NCBI GenBank assembly: GCA_015486445.1
Contig: WFRT01000113.1
Span: 1-14,323, forward strand
DNA from: Pseudomonadota bacterium
Lineage (GTDB): Bacteria > Desulfobacterota > Anaeroferrophillalia > Anaeroferrophillales > Tharpellaceae
Direction: 5' to 3'
DNA: 14,323 bases
The position numbers and the translations under genes are program-made. Of this stretch, positions 1 to 8,348 are shown piece after piece. The notes beneath the pieces are model-generated. The model did not search any database. It saw only the letters and a program-made list of their open reading frames with translations, and was not told the origin of the DNA. Position 1 is the first letter of the stretch; each line of letters opens with the position of its first letter.

Positions 1-763
1 GGCCGAGAACGATCTCGTGGTGCAGGGGGCGGCGGCGGATGGTGAAAGCCGGGATGATCGGGCTGCCGCTGAGGCGGGCGAGCACCGCCGGGGCCGGGCT
101 CGTGGGCACCCGGTAACCGAAAAAATCAGCCCAGATGCGGTACTTCTTCCGAACCCGCTGGTCCACCAGCAGGGCGATGACACCTCCCCTTTTCAGACGC
201 CGGGCCAGGGTCCCGGCGCTGCCGCTTTTTGCCAGCAGCGTAAACCCGGTGCTCTCCCGAATTCCGGCAATTTCCCGGTAAAGGCGGGGCTTGCCCTTGA
301 TCGGCTTGCCCACCGTGGCCACTTGCAGCCCCACCTCGTCAGAGAGCAGACCGGCCATTTCCCAGTTGCCGTAATGGGCTGAAACGATGATCACGCCGCG
401 ACCTTCGGCGGCCGCGGCCAGGAGGTGCTCGGCCCCCCGGATGCGCATGTTTTTCTTCAGCAGCCGGCCGCCGGAGCCCTGCCCGGCGAGCAGGAACAGC
501 TCGGCCAGGTTGGTGCCCAGGTGCTCGGCGATGGCCTTTTGCAGCCTTTTCGACTCGGGGCTGCCGGGCTCGAGTTCGAGGGCCAGGTGGAGGTTCTTTT
601 CCACCACCTTTCGGTGGCGCCGGTCCAGGGCCAGCCAGAGGCGGCCGAGACCGGCCCCGAGCCGGGCGGCGGCCGCGGTCGGCAGCAGGTTGAAGAAGCG
701 GGTTGCGGTTTTGAAAACAAAGAGCGCGGCCCGGTCACCAAGATCGGCGAAATTTATTTTCAT
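1..763 (-). CDS. LpxL/HtrB-type lipid A acyltransferase, C-terminus cut by window edge
   Basis: Partial gene: 254 N-terminal codons are visible and the rest lies beyond the left edge. The product resembles the LpxL/LpxM (HtrB/MsbB) inner-membrane acyltransferases, which add a secondary acyl chain to Kdo-lipid A from acyl-ACP. I see a mildly hydrophobic N-terminus (about residues 12-45), the HX4E catalytic signature HYGNWE at residues 130-135 (H130, E135), then KSGSAGTLARRLKRGG and LLVDQ near 178-201, as in this superfamily. The start is ATG at 763, with GGAGGT seven bases upstream inside the end of gmhB; only 3 bp separate the two genes. Its place after lpxK and gmhB supports lipid A late acylation. 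Which acyl position it modifies, or whether it is a broader LPLAT-family member, cannot be told here. Confidence 0.87.
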   Translation of the reverse strand, partial: MKINFADLGDRAALFVFKTATRFFNLLPTAAAARLGAGLGRLWLALDRRHRKVVEKNLHLALELEPGSPESKRLQKAIAEHLGTNLAELFLLAGQGSGGRLLKKNMRIRGAEHLLAAAAEGRGVIIVSAHYGNWEMAGLLSDEVGLQVATVGKPIKGKPRLYREIAGIRESTGFTLLAKSGSAGTLARRLKRGGVIALLVDQRVRKKYRIWADFFGYRVPTSPAPAVLARLSGSPIIPAFTIRRRPLHHEIVLG

Positions 764-766
764 TTC

Positions 767-1399
767 CTACCTCCGCTGGCTTTCCCGGTTTATTTCCGCC
801 ATTTCACTGCTGATCCACGCGACCGCCTCGGCCAGGCCGGGGCCGGTGAACGCCGGGGCAAGATGGTTTTTCGCCGCCGCGGCCGCGGTCTCGGCGCCGT
901 AGCCGGTCAGGACCAGGATGCCCCGGGCCCCGACCCGAGCCGCCAGTTCGAGATCGCAGGCCTTGTCGCCGACGACGAATGATTTTTCCAGGTCGAGGCC
1001 GTGCCGGGCCGCCGCGGCCTGGAGCAGCAGGCCCGGAGCCGGTTTGCGGCAGTCGCAGACCCGGCGGTAGGGCGGCTGGCCGTGGTCGGGGTGGTGGGGG
1101 CAGAAAAAGAAGTCGTCGATCCGGGCTCCGTAGGGCCGCAGCAACTCCTGCAGACGGCGGTGGCTGCGCCGGACGAACTCTTCGTCGAAGTAGCCCCGGG
1201 CGATCCCCGACTGGTTGCTGACCACGATGACCGGGAGCTTGAGCCGGTTGAGCCGGGCGATGGCCGGGCCGGCCCCGTCCAGAAGTCTGAGCTGGTCGAG
1301 CCGGCTCAGGTAGTTGACCTCTTCGATGATGGTCCCGTCGCGGTCCAGGAAAACCGCTCCCCGGAAGCGGGCGGGAAAGTTTTCCCGTCTCCCGCTCAT
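767..1399 (-). CDS. gmhB: D-glycero-D-manno-heptose 1,7-bisphosphate 7-phosphatase
   Basis: A 210-residue HAD-superfamily phosphatase that removes the 7-phosphate of heptose bisphosphate in the ADP-heptose pathway for the LPS inner core (cytoplasmic). The HAD nucleophile motif FLDRDGT has D19 and D21. Motif II is SNQSG (61-65), then GIARGYF. The zinc loop has C100, H102, C115 and C117 (CPHH...CDCRKP), and motif III/IV is VVGDKACDLE with D145. This is the GmhB layout, including the four zinc ligands that separate it from the related HisB phosphatase lacking context. The ATG overlaps the lpxK stop as ATGA, which suggests translational coupling. Length fits the family (about 190 residues) with a short N-terminal tail of about 12 residues. 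The substrate anomer (alpha or beta) is not decided by sequence alone. Confidence 0.92.
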   Translation of the reverse strand: MSGRRENFPARFRGAVFLDRDGTIIEEVNYLSRLDQLRLLDGAGPAIARLNRLKLPVIVVSNQSGIARGYFDEEFVRRSHRRLQELLRPYGARIDDFFFCPHHPDHGQPPYRRVCDCRKPAPGLLLQAAAARHGLDLEKSFVVGDKACDLELAARVGARGILVLTGYGAETAAAAAKNHLAPAFTGPGLAEAVAWISSEMAEINRESQRR

Positions 1400-2469
1400 G
1401 GCCGGGCCCCGGTTTTCAGCCGTTTGAAGAGGGCGAAAAAAGCCTCTTCGTCCCTGATTTCAAGCTCGATTTCACCAACCAGCAGTCGCTTTAGAAAATC
1501 CGTCCGCCGGCCGGCCCGGGCCAGCCGCGCCAGCTTGACCACATCCTTGCCGGTGCTCAGCAGGAAACCTCCGGCCGTCGTTTTTGCCAGTTGTTTCAGA
1601 TCCGCCGGGCGGTATTCGTGGTGGTCCCGGAAGGCCCGGGTTTCCTGCAGCTTAAGTCCCAGGGCGCGCAACTGGTCGAAGAAATAGTCGTTGTTGGCCA
1701 GCCCGGCACAGGCGCTGAGGGCGGGGTTGCGCCGGAGTTCGGCGACCGGGATGGCGGGGCCGCCGGCGGCGGGGCGGAAAGCCTTTATCCGGTAGGCGGC
1801 CAGAAAGATCCTGCGGGCCGGAACCCGGCGCCAGACCGGCACCATCTCTTTAAGAAAGTCGGGATGAAGCCGGTCGGACTTGTTGACGATTACGGCGTCG
1901 GCTCGGGCCAGGGTGCTGAGCGGTTCGCGCAAGGGCCCGGCCGGCAGCAGGCGGTGGTTGCCGAACATTCGCTGGCCGTCGATCATTACCAGGTTGAAGT
2001 TGCGCCGCAGGCGCCGGTGCTGGAAGCCGTCGTCCATCAGGACCAGGTCGGGCTGAAACTTTTCCCGTGCCGTCCGTGCCCCGCGGACCCGATCGGCGTC
2101 GAGAACCAGCGGGGTCTCGGGCAGCATCTGCTTGAGCATCAGGGCCTCGTCGCCGAGCCGGGCTGGGTCAAGGCCTGGGGAAAGGCGGCCGGCGGGTACC
2201 GCCAGAGGACGGCGGGGGTCGCGGCGGCCGTAGCCCCGGGAGAGGATGACCGGTCGCTGCCCGGCCTCCTGGAAATGGCGGACCAGGCGGGCCACCATCG
2301 GGGTTTTGCCGGTGCCGCCGACGGTCAGGTTGCCGACGCAGATGATCGGCACCGGCACGACCCGGCTTAATCCCGGAACCAGGTCATAGGCCAGGTTCCG
2401 GGCCCGGATAACGGCCCCGTAGCCGGCGGCCGGGACCGCCATGAGGTTGCTGCGAAAGGAGCTGGACAT
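1396..2469 (-). CDS. lpxK: Tetraacyldisaccharide 4'-kinase (lipid A 4'-kinase)
   Basis: A 357-residue membrane-associated kinase that phosphorylates the 4' position of the tetraacyl disaccharide-1-phosphate to give lipid IVA. The P-loop is GNLTVGGTGKTP at residues 46-57 (K55, T56). The LpxK signature DDGFQH lies at 146-151, followed by RLLPAGPLREPL and the INKSD-like VNKSD (195-199). The N-terminal ~40 residues, which in the family anchor the protein to the membrane, are only moderately hydrophobic. I chose ATG 2469, 17 bp after the ribD stop. An in-frame TTG at 2490 overlapping the ribD stop is possible but has no Shine-Dalgarno sequence, and the ATG also has only a weak one (GGAC). It is coupled to gmhB by a 4-bp overlap. 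Identification is firm; the start is less so. Confidence 0.93.
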   Translation of the reverse strand: MSSSFRSNLMAVPAAGYGAVIRARNLAYDLVPGLSRVVPVPIICVGNLTVGGTGKTPMVARLVRHFQEAGQRPVILSRGYGRRDPRRPLAVPAGRLSPGLDPARLGDEALMLKQMLPETPLVLDADRVRGARTAREKFQPDLVLMDDGFQHRRLRRNFNLVMIDGQRMFGNHRLLPAGPLREPLSTLARADAVIVNKSDRLHPDFLKEMVPVWRRVPARRIFLAAYRIKAFRPAAGGPAIPVAELRRNPALSACAGLANNDYFFDQLRALGLKLQETRAFRDHHEYRPADLKQLAKTTAGGFLLSTGKDVVKLARLARAGRRTDFLKRLLVGEIELEIRDEEAFFALFKRLKTGARP

Positions 2470-2486
2470 CAGCGGCCGGTCCGTTG

Positions 2487-3626
2487 TCAAGCGGCCGGGG
2501 AAGGGCTGGCACCGTAGTCGATGTAGCCTTCGAGGCAGAGGTCGTTGTCGAAATGGCGGATGGTGATGTCTCTGACCGGCAGGGCCTGGTCGATGCTTTC
2601 GGCGCCCCGGCCGCTGAGCATCCCGAGACTGCCGCGCCCGCCGATCAGGATCGGGGCGTAAAAGAAGCAGATCTTGTCGATGATCCGGTTGTCGAGGGCG
2701 GAGCCGTTGATCTCGGAGCCCCCTTCGATCAGCACCGAGGTGATCTCCCGGCGGCCCAGCTCCCGCAGCAGGGCGGGGAAGTCGAGTTGGCCGAGATCAT
2801 TGGTCGGCAGGGTCAGGATTTCCCGGACCCGGTCGCGGTAGGGGGCGAGTTTTTTCTCTTCGTGCCGGCGGGTGGCGAGAAACATCTTTTCGCGGCCGTC
2901 GCGGCCGAAGATATTGGAGTCGAGCGGGGTCCGCAAAAGCGAGTCGAGCACGATGCGGTAGGGACTTAAGGGCTCGAGGCCAGGCCGCCGGGCGGTCAAC
3001 CTGGGGTTGTCTTTCAGCAGGGTGCCGATGCCGATCAGGATGGCGTCGTGGGCGGCCCGGATCTGGTGGACGTAGTGGCGTGATTTTTCGTTGCTGATCC
3101 ACTGCGAGTGGCCGGTCCGGGTGGCGATCCGGCCGTCGAGGCTGGCGGCCGCCTTGAGCGTGACGAACGGCATTCCGGTGGTGATGTACTTGTTCCAGGT
3201 TTCGTTGAGCCGGCGGCACTCCTCGCCGAGCAGGCCGGTCTCCACCCGGATGCCGGCCTCTTCCAGGCGCTCGGCGCCCCGGCCGACGACCCCGGGGTTG
3301 GGGTCTGTGGTGCCGATTACGACCCGGCGGATGCCGGCCCGGATGATGGCCTCGCTGCAGGGCGGGGTGCGGCCTTCGTGGTTGCAGGGTTCCAGGGTGA
3401 CGAAAAGTTCGGCGTCGAGGGCCAGGTCGCCGGCCTCCTTCAGGGCGAAAATCTCGGCGTGGGGCTGCCCGGCCCCGGGGTGCCAGCCCCGGCCGACGAT
3501 TTCGCCGTCGCGTACGACCACGGCTCCGACCATCGGGTTGGGGGAGGTCTTGCCGAGCCCCCGGCGGGCCAGCTTCAGGGCTTCCTGCATGAAAATCGTG
3601 TCGGTCAGGGAAAAACTGCTGCTCAT
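2487..3626 (-). CDS. ribD: Bifunctional riboflavin deaminase/reductase RibD
   Basis: A 379-residue two-domain enzyme of riboflavin synthesis: pyrimidine deaminase, then 5-amino-6-(5-phosphoribosylamino)uracil reductase. The N-terminal deaminase domain (about 1-145) has the zinc site HAE at 56-58 and EPCNHEGRTPPC with C81 and C90; E58 is the expected proton shuttle. The reductase domain (about 150-370) shows TLKAAASLDGRIAT, a nucleotide-binding region and IEGGSEINGS. Full length for the family. The ATG at 3626 lies 22 bp after the nrdR stop; its Shine-Dalgarno sequence is weak. NrdR beside RibD is a widely conserved pair. The usual next genes (ribE, ribBA, ribH) are absent here: lpxK follows instead. 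Confidence 0.96.
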   Translation of the reverse strand: MSSSFSLTDTIFMQEALKLARRGLGKTSPNPMVGAVVVRDGEIVGRGWHPGAGQPHAEIFALKEAGDLALDAELFVTLEPCNHEGRTPPCSEAIIRAGIRRVVIGTTDPNPGVVGRGAERLEEAGIRVETGLLGEECRRLNETWNKYITTGMPFVTLKAAASLDGRIATRTGHSQWISNEKSRHYVHQIRAAHDAILIGIGTLLKDNPRLTARRPGLEPLSPYRIVLDSLLRTPLDSNIFGRDGREKMFLATRRHEEKKLAPYRDRVREILTLPTNDLGQLDFPALLRELGRREITSVLIEGGSEINGSALDNRIIDKICFFYAPILIGGRGSLGMLSGRGAESIDQALPVRDITIRHFDNDLCLEGYIDYGASPSPAA

Positions 3627-3648
3627 GGTTCAGGCCCCGTTTCCAGGT

Positions 3649-4113
3649 TCAGTTTTCAGAGTCGTGCTTGAGCAGGCCCTGGAGTTCCTGCATGAATTCC
3701 CCGATATCCTTGAACTGCCGGTAGACCGAGGCGAAGCGGATATAGGCGACGTCGTCGAGCTCTTTCAGGGCGCTCATGATGTACTCGCCGATGACCGCCA
3801 CCGCCACCTCCTTTTCCCCGCTTTCCCTGAGCATCTGCTCGAGGCCGTTGATCAGCTCGTCGATGCGCTCCTGGCTTACCGGCCGCTTCTCGCAGGCTTT
3901 CAGGAGACCGTTTTCGATCTTGGCCCGGCTGAAGGGCTCCCGGCTCAGGTCGCGCTTGATGACCATCGGCAGGTTGATCTCGACCCTCTCGAAGGTGGTG
4001 AAGCGCCGGTTGCAGGAGAGGCATTCCCGGCGCCGGCGAATGGCGCTGTGGTCTTTGGCGAGGCGGGAGTCGATGACCTTGTCTTCAAGGAAACCGCAGA
4101 AAGGGCATTTCAT
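3649..4113 (-). CDS. nrdR: Transcriptional repressor NrdR
   Basis: A 154-residue repressor of ribonucleotide reductase genes that senses ATP/dATP. The N-terminal zinc ribbon uses C3, C6, C31 and C34 (CPFC...CLSC), followed by the basic stretch RRRREC and the conserved RRFTTFERVE. The rest (about 49-140) is an ATP-cone, with VIKRDLSREPFSRAKIENGL and AYIRFASVYRQFKD as expected. Length is typical. The start ATG at 4113 is preceded by AGGAG with a 5-base spacer. This Shine-Dalgarno sequence lies inside the 8-bp direct repeat that flanks the mobile element immediately upstream. It follows the dCMP deaminase gene, a fitting neighbour in deoxynucleotide metabolism. I did not recognise a convincing pair of NrdR boxes inside the window. 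Confidence 0.96.
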   Translation of the reverse strand: MKCPFCGFLEDKVIDSRLAKDHSAIRRRRECLSCNRRFTTFERVEINLPMVIKRDLSREPFSRAKIENGLLKACEKRPVSQERIDELINGLEQMLRESGEKEVAVAVIGEYIMSALKELDDVAYIRFASVYRQFKDIGEFMQELQGLLKHDSEN

Positions 4114-4118
4114 GGACT

Positions 4119-4126
4119 CTCCTGTG
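4119..4126. repeat. 8-bp target-site duplication, nrdR side of MITE copy A
   Basis: CTCCTGTG sits directly before the left inverted repeat and is repeated exactly at the other end of the element. On the minus strand it reads CACAGGAG and contains the nrdR Shine-Dalgarno sequence. Confidence 0.85.
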
Positions 4127-4363
4127 GTAGATATTCAGCCGCATACGGGGTCGGGCGCGGCTTTTCTTCGCTAGGCGTTAAGATTTCTGTTTTTCCTAAC
4201 GCTCGCTCCGCCCGCATTGCAAAACTCGCTACGCTCAGACAGTTGCAATGCTTATGGGCTCCCGCTCGCTGGGAAAAACGACGAAATCTTTCCGAAACCG
4301 CTCAGAAAAACCACCCCCGCCCCTCCTGAAAGAGGGGGAGATAGAATTTAGCTGAATAGTTAC
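4127..4363 (+). mobile_element. IS66-type MITE, copy A (237 bp)
   Basis: Non-coding repeat, roughly 94% identical by eye to copy B at 7961-8198, including 123 bp with no difference (4199-4321 against 8033-8155). The ends are inverted: left GTAGATATTCAGCC (two changes from copy B's GTAACTATTCAGCC), right the reverse complement of GTAACTATTCAGCTAAAT. It is bounded by a perfect 8-bp direct repeat, CTCCTGTG. The interior is itself an imperfect palindrome. IS66-family elements are known for ends starting 5'-GTAA and 8-bp duplications, hence the family assignment. No transposase is encoded, so movement would need one in trans. It separates the dCMP deaminase gene from nrdR. Removing it and one repeat copy restores a gap of about 22 bp, like the other gaps in this operon. 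Strand given is arbitrary. Confidence 0.85.
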
Positions 4364-4371
4364 CTCCTGTG
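4364..4371. repeat. 8-bp target-site duplication, deaminase side of MITE copy A
   Basis: CTCCTGTG follows the right inverted repeat directly, an exact match to 4119-4126. It lies 9 bp downstream of the dCMP deaminase stop codon and is presumably the now idle second copy of the nrdR ribosome binding site. Confidence 0.85.
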
Positions 4372-4380
4372 AACGATTTT

Positions 4381-4860
4381 TCAGACGGTGATCGTGGTCG
4401 GTTTGAGGACTACAACCTTGAGACCGGCTTCGGCCAGCATGTCGGTGGCCAACTCGTCCGGGTAGGAATTGCGGATGATGATCTTCTTGAGCCCCGAGTT
4501 GATGATCATCTTGGCGCAGATGATACAGGGCTGGTTGGTGCAGTAGATTTCGCCGCCGTTGATGGTGACCCCGTGGGAGGCGGCCTGGATGATGGCGTTC
4601 TGTTCGGCGTGGAGGCCGCGGCAGAGTTCGTGGCGCTGGCCCGAGGGGATCTCGAGTTCATCCCGCAGGCAGCCCCTTTCGAGGCAGTGGCGGATGCCGG
4701 TCGGCGTGCCGTTGTAGCCGGTCGAAAGAATGCGGTTGTCCTTGACGATCACCGCCCCGACGTGGCGCCGGATGCAGGTCGAACGGGAGGCCACGAGTTC
4801 GGCGATATCCATGAAATAGGTCTGCCAGTCGGGTCTGCCGTTTGCTGTCCGGACACTCAT
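4381..4860 (-). CDS. dCMP deaminase family protein (ComEB-like)
   Basis: A 159-residue zinc-dependent deoxycytidylate deaminase-type protein, expected to convert dCMP to dUMP for dTTP synthesis. The zinc and catalytic motifs are HAEQNA at 84-89 (H84, E86 proton shuttle) and PCIICAK at 111-117 (C112, C115). RRHVGAVIVKDNRILSTGYN matches the substrate-binding N-terminal part of the family. Length is normal. The ATG at 4860 has AAGGAG ten bases upstream and lies 18 bp after the glyA stop. Its position next to nrdR agrees with a role in deoxynucleotide supply. The ComEB name comes from Gram-positive homologues, and no competence role is implied here. Activity on dCMP rather than another cytidine compound is inferred from family and context. 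Confidence 0.9.
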   Translation of the reverse strand: MSVRTANGRPDWQTYFMDIAELVASRSTCIRRHVGAVIVKDNRILSTGYNGTPTGIRHCLERGCLRDELEIPSGQRHELCRGLHAEQNAIIQAASHGVTINGGEIYCTNQPCIICAKMIINSGLKKIIIRNSYPDELATDMLAEAGLKVVVLKPTTITV

Positions 4861-4878
4861 GGGCCGTTCTCCTTGAAA

Positions 4879-6591
<1,713 letters not shown>

Positions 6592-6607
6592 TATCTGCTT
6601 CTTTCGC

Positions 6608-7843
6608 TCAATAGGCGGCAAAGGCCAGGGTGGCATTGGTGCCGCCAAAGCCGAATGAATTGCTGATGGCTTTTTTGATGGACATTTCGACCGCCCGGTT
6701 GGGGATGTAGTCTAGATCGCACTCCGGGTCCGGGTTGTCGAGGTTGATGGTCGGCGGCAGCCAGCCGTTTTTCAGGGCCAGGACCGTGTAGATCGCCTCG
6801 ACCGCCCCGGTGCCGCCCAGCATGTGGCCGGTCATCGACTTGCTCGAACTGACCTTGAGCTGGTAGGCGTGATCGCCGAAAACCTGCTTGATGGCCCGGG
6901 TTTCGTAGAGATCGTTGTAAAAGGTCGAGGTGCCGTGGGCGTTGATGTATTCAACCTCCTCGGGAGCCATCCCGGCGTCTTCCAGGGCATACTGCATCGA
7001 GGCCGCGGCGCCGACGCCGTCGGGGGCCGGGGAGGCGATGTGGAAGGCGTCGCAGCTGCTGCCGTAGCCGACCAGTTCGGCCAGGATCGGGGCCCCGCGC
7101 TGGAGCGCGAATTCCAGCTCCTCGATAATCATGACTCCGGAGCCCTCGGCCGGGACGAAGCCGTCGCGGTCCCGGTCGAAGGGCCGGGAGGCCCGGGTGG
7201 GTTCGTCATTACGGGTCGAGAGGGCTTTCATGGCGTTGAACCCGGCGATGCCGAGCGGGGTGACGGCGGCCTCGGTGCCGCCCGCGATCACGGCGTCGCA
7301 GGTGCCGCGCTGGATAATTTTCATACCTTCGCCGATCGAGTGGGTGCCGGTGGCGCAGGCCGTGACTACGGACATGTTGGGACCCTGGGCCTGGTGGCGG
7401 ATGGCGATGTTGCCGCCGGCCAGGTTGGAGATCATCATCGGGATGAAGAACGGGGTTACCCGGCGGGGACCTTTTTCCCGCAGGACGTCGTGGTAGTGTT
7501 CGAGGCAGGGCAGGCCGCCGAGACCGGCGCCCACCGTGACTCCGACCCGGGGGCGCAGTTCCGGGGTGATTTTCAGGCCCGACATCTCCATCGCCATGTC
7601 GCTGGCGGCCATCGCGTAATGGATGAAGGTGTCCATTTTCTTGAGCTCTTTGGCATCGATAAAGTCGGTGGCTTCAAAATCGGTGACCAGGCCGGCGATT
7701 CTGGTGGCAAACTTCTCGGTATCGAATGTGGTAATCGGTCCGATCCCCGATTCTCCGGCCAGAAGGCGTCGCCAGTTTTTCTCAACCCCGGTCCCCAGGG
7801 GGGTGACCAGGCCGACTCCGGTTACGACAACTCTGCGTTTCAC
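6608..7843 (-). CDS. fabF: 3-oxoacyl-ACP synthase II (KAS II)
   Basis: A 411-residue condensing enzyme that elongates acyl-ACP with malonyl-ACP in type II fatty acid synthesis. The catalytic triad is C163 in TACATGTHS, H303 in NAHGTST and H340 in MTGHMLGG. The N-terminus RRVVVTGVGLVTPLG and C-terminal NSFGFGGTNA are typical. The start is GTG at 7843, with GAGGTG six bases upstream; no ATG fits the conserved N-terminus better. It is split from acpP by a terminator and MITE copy B, so it probably uses its own promoter. It is followed 16 bp on by the rpiB-glyA fusion, whose start would be part of the same transcript. It also begins the leftward operon that ends in lipid A genes. Confidence 0.97.
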   Translation of the reverse strand: MKRRVVVTGVGLVTPLGTGVEKNWRRLLAGESGIGPITTFDTEKFATRIAGLVTDFEATDFIDAKELKKMDTFIHYAMAASDMAMEMSGLKITPELRPRVGVTVGAGLGGLPCLEHYHDVLREKGPRRVTPFFIPMMISNLAGGNIAIRHQAQGPNMSVVTACATGTHSIGEGMKIIQRGTCDAVIAGGTEAAVTPLGIAGFNAMKALSTRNDEPTRASRPFDRDRDGFVPAEGSGVMIIEELEFALQRGAPILAELVGYGSSCDAFHIASPAPDGVGAAASMQYALEDAGMAPEEVEYINAHGTSTFYNDLYETRAIKQVFGDHAYQLKVSSSKSMTGHMLGGTGAVEAIYTVLALKNGWLPPTINLDNPDPECDLDYIPNRAVEMSIKKAISNSFGFGGTNATLAFAAY

Positions 7844-7924
7844 TTTTACACCTCGAATGTCAAAGCAGTTTAGTGATTTTCGTTGAAATTACCCGTTTTG
7901 CCGGGACTTTGAGCAACAGCCGCT

Positions 7925-7953
7925 TTTTTATCGGGAATAGGCATTATTGTAAA
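7925..7953 (-). promoter_or_regulatory. Candidate fabF promoter
   Basis: On the minus strand TTTACA (7953-7948) and TAAAAA (7930-7925) are spaced 17 bp apart, about 80 bp upstream of the fabF GTG. The -35 is 5/6 and the -10 only 4/6 to the sigma70 consensus, so this is a weak call. Its -35 lies directly beside the boundary of MITE copy B. A promoter is expected here because a strong terminator separates acpP from fabF. Confidence 0.35.
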
Positions 7954-7960
7954 GAAAAAA
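7953..7960. repeat. 8-bp target-site duplication, fabF side of MITE copy B
   Basis: AGAAAAAA precedes the left inverted repeat and is exactly repeated at 8242-8249, after the outer right end. The A-rich composition makes chance agreement easier than for copy A, but the length (8 bp) and exact placement match copy A. Confidence 0.7.
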
Positions 7961-8241
7961 GTAACTATTCAGCCGAATACGGGGTCGGGTGTGGCTTTTC
8001 TTCGCTAAGCGTTAAGATTTCTGTTTTTCCTTACGCTCGCTCCGCCCGCATTGCAAAACTCGCTACGCTCAGACAGTTGCAATGCTTATGGGCTCCCGCT
8101 CGCTGGGAAAAACGACGAAATCTTTCCGAAACCGCTCAGAAAAACCACCCCCGCCACCTCCTTCAAAGAGGAGAGATAAAATTTAGCTGAATAGTTACAA
8201 ATTGGCTTCGTTGCAACACCCTTATTTAGCTGAATAGTTAC
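7961..8241 (+). mobile_element. IS66-type MITE, copy B (281 bp, duplicated right end)
   Basis: The left end GTAACTATTCAGCCGAAT (7961-7978) pairs with ATTTAGCTGAATAGTTAC at 8181-8198, matching at 16 of 18 positions. A second copy of that right end lies 43 bp further on (8225-8241). The 8-bp duplication AGAAAAAA brackets 7961-8241, so the outer right end appears to have been used here. Internal arms pair in nested fashion: 7991-8001 with 8138-8148, 8014-8030 with 8106-8124, and 8048-8056 (GCATTGCAA) with 8077-8085 (TTGCAATGC). No credible gene lies within; a plus-strand frame crosses it only because the sequence lacks stops. It fills most of the 505-bp acpP-fabF gap, with the acpP terminator on one side and the fabF leader on the other. 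Confidence 0.83.
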
Positions 8242-8249
8242 AGAAAAAA
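8242..8249. repeat. 8-bp target-site duplication, acpP side of MITE copy B
   Basis: AGAAAAAA follows the outer right end at 8241 and matches 7953-7960. It is also part of the A-run that forms the U-tract of the acpP terminator when read on the minus strand. Confidence 0.7.
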
Positions 8250-8281
8250 ACGCTTTTCCGGGAGTAACGGAAAAGCGTTTT
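8242..8281 (-). terminator. Rho-independent terminator after acpP
   Basis: Perfect 13-bp arms (8269-8281 and 8247-8259) enclose a 9-base loop. The GC core is CGCTTTTCC/GGAAAAGCG. On the minus strand the stem runs into TTTTTTT then CTG. It lies about 70 bp downstream of the acpP stop, closing the fabD-fabG-acpP transcript. The A tract on the other side of the stem could make it partly bidirectional. Confidence 0.88.
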
Positions 8282-8348
8282 CGGACAAATCGGACCAGGT
8301 GCCGGCAAAAAGTTCTGCCGGGACATGGAAAATGCCGGGCTGAAATTC

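Noticed and set aside
2470..2490. TTG start for lpxK overlapping the ribD stop
   Set aside because: No Shine-Dalgarno upstream; ATG 2469 is the simpler choice, although the evidence is modest.
3091..4329. Long plus-strand frame (412 codons) opposite ribD and nrdR, ending in MITE copy A
   Set aside because: It lies antisense to two strongly supported genes and has no recognisable domain; it is a GC-rich shadow frame.
6592..6648. N-terminal extension of RpiB-GlyA from an ATG at 6648
   Set aside because: It would overlap the conserved fabF C-terminus and adds a Pro-rich stretch not found in RpiB; ATG 6591 fits the RpiB N-terminus.
7873..8190. Plus-strand 105-codon frame across MITE copy B, whose peptide recurs in copy A
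   Set aside because: The peptide recurs only because the repeat does. There is no RBS, and the start lies in unrelated flanking DNA in each copy.
8199..8241. A third, separate partial repeat copy beside copy B
   Set aside because: The 8-bp duplication brackets 7961-8241 as a whole, so it is better treated as the extended right end of copy B.
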